Below are positions 6,286 through 11,022 of a stretch of DNA of 11,022 bases, in pieces (position 1 is the first letter of the stretch; each line of letters begins with the position of its first letter). The stretch is from Gammaproteobacteria bacterium (GTDB lineage Bacteria; Pseudomonadota; Gammaproteobacteria; Enterobacterales; GCA-2746155): positions 1 to 11,022 of the forward strand of contig JAAGZM010000099.1 in the NCBI GenBank assembly GCA_024206355.1. The letters run 5' to 3'. The notes under the pieces are model-generated. The model ran no database searches. It saw only the letters and a list, made by a program, of their open reading frames with translations, and was not told the DNA's origin. The position numbers were made by a program, and so were the translations under genes.

Positions 6286-8202
6286 ATGGGTGAAAGAGAA
6301 ATAAGTACGCTGAGTGAACATATTGTAGAAATTGTTAGTGACTCAGGTGAAGGGGCACAAAAGGCTGGAGTTTCATTTGCCCAGATTAGTGCCAGAATGA
6401 ATAACGGACTTTGGACAGTAGAGATTATTCCCTCTGAGATCCAACCACCTCCACACACCGTTGGGGCAGCTAGTGGAAACCGGATCCGTATTTCTGAGAA
6501 TAGATCGGTGACAAATCCAGGTGATAAATTGGATTTGATCGTTGCCTTTAATGAGTTAGCTCTGCTTTCAAGAGTTCAACAAGATGCAATTAAAGACGAT
6601 GCCATTGTCATTATTGATTCTCGCTGGGGATCAGATGAAAGCATAAAAATTCGAAATGACTACCGTGAGATCCTAGGTTCCCTAGAAAATAAGGGCGCAA
6701 CAATTGTTGAAGTTCCTATTGAAAAAGAAACAGGTAAAGTCGTTGAAGAAACAAAAAAAGGGATGAATATGTTCGTGGTAGGCCTATTGTGCTCTATCTA
6801 CAGCAGAGATCCTCAAATAATGGAAGCTGTTATTCAACAAACTTTTGCAAAAAAATCTCAAAAAATTATTGATAATAATATCAAGTTAGCTCATGCAGGT
6901 TTTGATTACGCTGAGAAAAATATTGATTTTCAATTTATTATTCCATCGAAACCAATAGATGAGCCAATGGTTGCGATGAACGGCAATACAGCAATAGCAC
7001 TTGGGACGATTGCAGCAGGTTTCAAACTGTGTTCTATGTATCCCATTACACCAGCAACCTCAGCTTCTCACGTTTTGTCAGAAATTTATGAAAAATTCGG
7101 TGGCTATGTTCATCAGGCAGAAGATGAGATTGCTGCCATCGGCGTGGCATTAGGTTCATACTATGCAGGTCAACCTGCTGTAACAATTACCTCAGGTCCT
7201 GGCATGGCTCTGAAAACAGAGTTTCAGGGGCTTACTGTAATGACAGAGACGCCTCTAGTGATCGTAAATGTTCAGCGAGGTGGTCCTAGCACAGGGCTTC
7301 CTACAAAGATTGAGCAGGGAGACCTTTTATCATCAATCTACGGTACACCAGGAGATGCTCCCAAAGTTGTATTGGCAGCAAGTTCCATTGAAGAATGTTT
7401 CCATATAATGATTACTGCTCGCAAGATTGCTGAAGAGTTTCGAACTTTAGTAATTGTCTTATCAGATGCTAACCTTGCTACTGGTCAGCAATTATTCAAA
7501 TGTCCTGAAGTAACGGAAGATTCTCTCCCTGCTCCCATGGATCAGAGCCCTGTACCAGAGAATATGCAACCCTTTGGTTGGGATCCGAATACCGGTATTT
7601 CAAAAGCGCTTATTCCCGGCCAACCGGGAGGCATGAATGTCACTACAGGATTGAATCATGCTTCAACTGGAAAGATTGTTTATGACTATGAATCCAATCA
7701 GACAGGGCACTCAATGCGAAGCCGAAAATTAGCTGCTTTGCAAAGTGTTCTAGAAACTCCCAAGGTTTATGGAGCAGATACTGGTGATCTGCTGTTAATT
7801 GGTTGGGGTAGTACAAAAGGTACTATTGAAGAAGCTGTTGATCGAATGCAAGCAGAAGGCTATAGCGTATCTTCAGTTAATATTACTTTTTTAAGTCCTC
7901 TACCTTCAGGACTTAAAAAGATATTTTCACAATTTCGGAAGGCAATGACCATAGAATTAAACTATAGCGATAATCTAGAAGACCCACTGATTAATAGTGA
8001 AAACCGTCGTTACAGTCAACTAGCTATGCTACTTAGGGCAAACACTCTTGTCGATGTCGATTGTTTCTCACGAGTCCCTGGACGGCCATTTATGCCCAGT
8101 GAGATTGCCGATGTCATCAAAAATGAATGCAACAAATTAAATAGCACAGATATTCCATCAACACCTGAAGCAAGTTCTGTTTTGGAGGATGCTTTGAAAT
8201 GA
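6286..8202 (+). CDS. korA: 2-oxoacid:ferredoxin oxidoreductase, fused gamma-alpha subunit (KorA type)
   Basis: A 638-residue cytoplasmic subunit of a CoA-dependent 2-oxoacid:ferredoxin oxidoreductase, probably 2-oxoglutarate synthase. The gamma domain lies first (about 15-205): SGEGAQKAGVSFAQISAR and a later NRIRISENRSVTNPGDKLDL stretch. The usual glycine-rich G-x-G-G-x-G is altered to GEGAQ. The pyrimidine-binding alpha domain begins near 228. It has YPITPATSA at 252-260, the AEDEIAAIG helix at 278-286 with the glutamate expected to activate thiamine diphosphate, SGPGMALKTE at 303-312 and QRGGPSTGLPTKIEQGDLL at 330-348. A GLNHASTGK segment follows at 455-463. The transketolase C-terminal-like domain runs from about 500 (LLLIGWGSTKGTIEEAV) to 600. 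Gamma-then-alpha fusion is the standard form of this family. The ATG has GAGGA ten bases upstream. The 3' end overlaps the beta gene by four bases (ATGA), so the two are translationally coupled. Confidence 0.92.
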   Translation: MGEREISTLSEHIVEIVSDSGEGAQKAGVSFAQISARMNNGLWTVEIIPSEIQPPPHTVGAASGNRIRISENRSVTNPGDKLDLIVAFNELALLSRVQQDAIKDDAIVIIDSRWGSDESIKIRNDYREILGSLENKGATIVEVPIEKETGKVVEETKKGMNMFVVGLLCSIYSRDPQIMEAVIQQTFAKKSQKIIDNNIKLAHAGFDYAEKNIDFQFIIPSKPIDEPMVAMNGNTAIALGTIAAGFKLCSMYPITPATSASHVLSEIYEKFGGYVHQAEDEIAAIGVALGSYYAGQPAVTITSGPGMALKTEFQGLTVMTETPLVIVNVQRGGPSTGLPTKIEQGDLLSSIYGTPGDAPKVVLAASSIEECFHIMITARKIAEEFRTLVIVLSDANLATGQQLFKCPEVTEDSLPAPMDQSPVPENMQPFGWDPNTGISKALIPGQPGGMNVTTGLNHASTGKIVYDYESNQTGHSMRSRKLAALQSVLETPKVYGADTGDLLLIGWGSTKGTIEEAVDRMQAEGYSVSSVNITFLSPLPSGLKKIFSQFRKAMTIELNYSDNLEDPLINSENRRYSQLAMLLRANTLVDVDCFSRVPGRPFMPSEIADVIKNECNKLNSTDIPSTPEASSVLEDALK

Positions 8203-9167
8203 ACACAATAACAGCAAAAGAATTTACTGAAATAGAATGCAGTGACCGAAGCTACGAACTTGAAGACTATGAAACTGAAACACCAAGATGGTGTAAGGGC
8301 TGTGGTGATTTTGGGGTCTTGTCGGTAGTACAGAAATATCTACAGGAAAAACAAGTTGATCCAGAATCAGTTGTTTGTTGTTCAGGGATTGGCTGTTCGA
8401 GTCGATTACCTCATTATATGAAAACCTATGGTTTCCATAGCATCCACGGTCGAGCGTTACCCGTGGCTACTGGCGTTGCACTAATGAGACCTGATCTGCA
8501 GGTTTTAGTTGTCATGGGAGATGGTGATTGTTTTAGTATAGGGGGTAATCACTGGCTGCATGCTGCTCGATATAATATGAATGCAACCGTGCTTGTGCTC
8601 GATAATGAGGTCTATGCCTTAACAAAAAAACAAGTTTCCCCTACGACTCGCGCTGGTACCCTAACAAATACCACACCAAGAGGAGCCTATGTTGGAGGAT
8701 TAAATCCATTGAGCGTTTATATGGGCATATCAAACCGTTCTTTCTTAGCTCAGACGGCGACATGGCTTCCTGGACATCTCGAAAAAACTTTCCGTGCAGC
8801 GTGGGAACACAAGGGACTTTCATTTGTTCGTGTTTTGCAACGTTGCCCAGTTTTTATGCCAGACGCTTTTGATGCCGGAGGAGTAAATTTTCCAGCGCTT
8901 TTCCTTGATGGGGGAGATGAAGGAATACCGGTTGAAAAAGGATTCTTGAAGAAATCACCTACTGTTAAACATGATTTCACAGATGTTAACGCCGCTCAGA
9001 AAATTGCGCAGACAGAAGATATGGAGCCGATAGGCTTGATCTACAAAAACACTGATACACCAACCTATCAAGATATTAGGGAAAGTCGTATCGCCCACCT
9101 GAGTAGATCGGAATTAGTTAGTAAACTCAATGAAGAAATTAACAAATACTCGGTACAACCAAAATAG
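8199..9167 (+). CDS. korB: 2-oxoacid:ferredoxin oxidoreductase, beta subunit (KorB type)
   Basis: This 322-residue catalytic partner of the gamma-alpha subunit binds thiamine diphosphate and one [4Fe-4S] cluster. The four cluster cysteines are visible at C32 and C35 (PRWCKGCGDFGV), C66 (CCSGIGCSSRLP) and C216 (VLQRCPVFMP). Their spacing nearly equals that of the structurally studied Sulfolobus enzyme. The pyrophosphate/Mg motif is GDGD at 108-111 (VVMGDGDCFSIGGNHWLHAA), closed by N136 in LDNEVYALTKKQVSPTT (134-150). In this loop pyruvate enzymes usually have M-T-G-G-Q, whereas 2-oxoglutarate-type enzymes have L-T-K-G-Q; here it is L-T-K-K-Q. The subunit therefore looks like the 2-oxoglutarate type, which is inference. 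The start overlaps the korA stop in ATGA, with GGAGG (8184-8188) ten bases upstream. About 20 residues precede the family's usual N-terminus. The next gene follows after eight bases. Confidence 0.92.
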   Translation: MNTITAKEFTEIECSDRSYELEDYETETPRWCKGCGDFGVLSVVQKYLQEKQVDPESVVCCSGIGCSSRLPHYMKTYGFHSIHGRALPVATGVALMRPDLQVLVVMGDGDCFSIGGNHWLHAARYNMNATVLVLDNEVYALTKKQVSPTTRAGTLTNTTPRGAYVGGLNPLSVYMGISNRSFLAQTATWLPGHLEKTFRAAWEHKGLSFVRVLQRCPVFMPDAFDAGGVNFPALFLDGGDEGIPVEKGFLKKSPTVKHDFTDVNAAQKIAQTEDMEPIGLIYKNTDTPTYQDIRESRIAHLSRSELVSKLNEEINKYSVQPK

Positions 9168-9170
9168 AGG
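9166..9170 (+). promoter_or_regulatory. Ribosome binding site for the GTG start of the third subunit
   Basis: AGAGG overlaps the korB stop codon (TAG 9165-9167) and stands five bases before the GTG at 9176-9178. It supports the unusual GTG start and translation of the third gene from the same message. Confidence 0.6.
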
Positions 9171-9175
9171 CTTTT

Positions 9176-11008
9176 GTGAAAAACAACAACCTAGAAGCAC
9201 AGATTGAACAGTCAGTAAAAGAGACTTGGGAAGATCAAAAACAAAAATTGATAAAAGAGTTCAATACTGTTACTCGGCAGATTGAAGATATTTTGCAGCT
9301 TGAAGAATATAAACGTGAAGGACATAAAACTGGAAACCTTGAGAAATCTTTTGGTTCTTTTGGTGCTCTAACCGTTAATACTGCAGGTCTGTCATCAATT
9401 TTTGAAACTTCCGATCAGAATACAACCATTGATCAAGAAAGACTGACAAGGGTTGCTGACATTCTGAAGGGACTCAATAATGTAAGAGATAACAATGAGT
9501 CATTTTTGTTATTTAATTTTGACAATAACAGTGCTGAAATATTAGAAAAAGCAGAACAACATCTCAATACACAGGCTAAGATCTTTTCTTGGTTAAGAAT
9601 GGCGCGTCTTGAAGCCAAAGCAAAGTATAATGCATCCCTACATGATGCGTTTTTTAGTCAATTTAGTTGGAGCCATCTAGACGATCATGAACTTGAACTT
9701 TGCTCTCCTGTTATCGTCATTATTGGAATGCAAAAACCACTGGAAGAGCAATTTGTTGCTCTGCTGCCACTTTTATCAAGCGGCCTACCAATAAAAATAT
9801 TTGCTCTACAAAACAAGATACCTACAAGAGGCATACCTGAGTCAGCAAGAGCGGCAGTCTCAAGCAGCTCTATTAATGTCGAGATGCTACCTATAGCATT
9901 ACAAAAAGTATTTGTGTTTCAATCTGCTTTTGCAGATCAACATTTTAATGATGTATTAAGTCAAGGTCTCAAATCTTCACACCCCGGATTTTTCTCTGTA
10001 CTTTGTGCTGAACAAACGAGTGTTGATTCTGCACTCTTTTCACGAACATTCCCCTATTTTATTTATGACCCAGAAAAATCTTCAGATTTTGTGGCGCGCT
10101 TTGATCTCAGTGGTAACCCTGAACTGAGCTCTCTTTGGGTTAAAAAAGATTTGCTGTATATTTCCTCTAATGGAAAAGAAACCAGTCTTCAAATGGAAGC
10201 GACCTTTGCAGACTATCTATTGAATGAATCCGAAGCTACTGATCAGTTCTCAACACTAGAGGCTGATGACGCTGAAAATGCAAACGTGATTGCTCTGGCT
10301 CAATACTTGAAGTTGTCTCCAAATGAGAGAAGTGGAAGAATACCGGTGGTTTATAAAATTGATGAAAATAAATCGCTTGTGACATTGGTACCTTCGCGAA
10401 ATATTATTTTACAGTCAGCAGAAAAAATGGATTGTTGGCAATCACTTAGAGAAATGACAGGTATTGATAATCCTATTTTGAAGGAAAATAATAAGGTACT
10501 TGAAGAAAAACTAAACTCTGAAAAAGAAGAAGCCTTACAAAAACTTCGTACAGAATTTGAATCACAAGGAAACGAGAGAGAGAACAAAGCTGTTGCAAAT
10601 GCAGTACAAAATATTGCAAGAAATCTTATGGGCTTAGAAAAACAGGGAGGTATTGCAAGTCATGCTGCAGCATTAGTCAGTTCAACGGATTTAACGCCAG
10701 CCATTCCTAAAACTTCATCACCTGTAGAAAATGTTGATGAACCAGCCAGTGAAGAAATCAGTGAAGAAGTTTGGATCGAAAGTAATTTATGTACAACATG
10801 TGATGAATGTACAGATCTAAATAAAAACATATTTGCATACGATGATAAAAAACTAGCCATTATAAAAGATCCTAAAGGTGGACCATTTAAAGATATTGTG
10901 AAAGCAGCTGAACTTTGTCCTGCTCATATTATTCATCCGGGAACACCACAGGATCCTAATGAGAAAAATCTGAATAAGCTGATCGAACAAGCAGAACCTT
11001 ATCAATAG
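9176..11008 (+). CDS. Ferredoxin-containing third subunit with degenerate PFOR thiamine-diphosphate domain
   Basis: A 610-residue protein encoded eight bases after korB, from a GTG start. No standard KorC or KorD matches it. Residues about 120-430 resemble the C-terminal part of large pyruvate:ferredoxin oxidoreductase-like proteins. SPVIVIIGMQKPLEEQFVAL, then LLSSGLPIKIFALQNKI (177-215), aligns by eye to the thiamine-diphosphate fold, but the G-D-G of the metal motif and the N-T-G-G-Q loop are missing. FSRTFPYFIYDPEKSSDFVA (288-307), RFDLSGNPE (308-316), EATFADYL (341-348) and the WQSLREMTG segment (421-429) fit the region that follows. A charged coiled coil spans about 437-470. The C-terminal ferredoxin has C539, C542, C545 and C581-Pro, enough for one [4Fe-4S] cluster. 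The N-terminal 100 residues are helical and not recognised. It is likely a non-catalytic electron-transfer or assembly subunit of KorAB. That role is inference; the ferredoxin domain is secure. Confidence 0.8.
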   Translation: MKNNNLEAQIEQSVKETWEDQKQKLIKEFNTVTRQIEDILQLEEYKREGHKTGNLEKSFGSFGALTVNTAGLSSIFETSDQNTTIDQERLTRVADILKGLNNVRDNNESFLLFNFDNNSAEILEKAEQHLNTQAKIFSWLRMARLEAKAKYNASLHDAFFSQFSWSHLDDHELELCSPVIVIIGMQKPLEEQFVALLPLLSSGLPIKIFALQNKIPTRGIPESARAAVSSSSINVEMLPIALQKVFVFQSAFADQHFNDVLSQGLKSSHPGFFSVLCAEQTSVDSALFSRTFPYFIYDPEKSSDFVARFDLSGNPELSSLWVKKDLLYISSNGKETSLQMEATFADYLLNESEATDQFSTLEADDAENANVIALAQYLKLSPNERSGRIPVVYKIDENKSLVTLVPSRNIILQSAEKMDCWQSLREMTGIDNPILKENNKVLEEKLNSEKEEALQKLRTEFESQGNERENKAVANAVQNIARNLMGLEKQGGIASHAAALVSSTDLTPAIPKTSSPVENVDEPASEEISEEVWIESNLCTTCDECTDLNKNIFAYDDKKLAIIKDPKGGPFKDIVKAAELCPAHIIHPGTPQDPNEKNLNKLIEQAEPYQ

Positions 11009-11022
11009 AGATTTGATAGCAC

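Noticed and set aside
6192..6458. 88-codon minus-strand open frame overlapping the start of korA
   Set aside because: It is antisense to the well-supported gamma domain and shows no family motif.
1..11022. CRISPR array, tRNA, rRNA or intact insertion sequence
   Set aside because: No regularly spaced repeats, cloverleaf-like sequences, ribosomal motifs or paired terminal inverted repeats were seen on reading both strands.

Overview
The window is AT-rich bacterial chromosome. The gene content (RarD permease, the TIGR03545/TIGR03546 pair, a lipoprotein di-heme peroxidase) suggests a Gram-negative bacterium, most likely a gammaproteobacterium; this is inference from gene families, as there is no rRNA or other phylogenetic marker. 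No tRNA, rRNA, CRISPR array or intact insertion sequence was recognised.

Layout. Positions 1-462 hold no intact gene. They contain a scar in which a piece of an aldehyde dehydrogenase gene runs directly into a piece of an ISAs1-family transposase gene. Four intact genes follow on the minus strand: a RarD/EamA permease (463-1344), a TIGR03545-like membrane-anchored coiled-coil protein (1608-3281), its usual partner, a TIGR03546-like small membrane protein (3343-3849), and a di-heme cytochrome c peroxidase-like lipoprotein with an N-terminal fibronectin type III-like domain (4124-6007). The spacers between these genes are not empty. The one upstream of the permease keeps the last ~40 codons of an FKBP-type peptidyl-prolyl isomerase. 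The one upstream of the TIGR03546-like gene keeps the frameshifted last ~40 codons of a short-chain dehydrogenase/reductase. Both remnants lie on the same strand as, and just upstream of, the intact gene that follows.

From 6286 to 11008 the plus strand carries a compact three-gene operon, divergent from the peroxidase gene. It encodes a 2-oxoacid:ferredoxin oxidoreductase: a fused gamma-alpha subunit (KorA type), a thiamine-diphosphate and [4Fe-4S] beta subunit (KorB type), and a 610-residue third protein. The third protein looks like a catalytically dead copy of the thiamine-diphosphate domain of large pyruvate:ferredoxin oxidoreductases, fused to a single-cluster ferredoxin. The first two subunits would make the catalytic alpha-beta core. 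The third is best explained as a dedicated electron-transfer or scaffold subunit. A Leu-Thr-Lys signature in the beta subunit points to 2-oxoglutarate rather than pyruvate as substrate. This operon is the most unusual system in the window.

The overall picture is intact housekeeping or redox genes separated by decaying gene fragments, a sign of recent gene loss and past insertion sequence activity.
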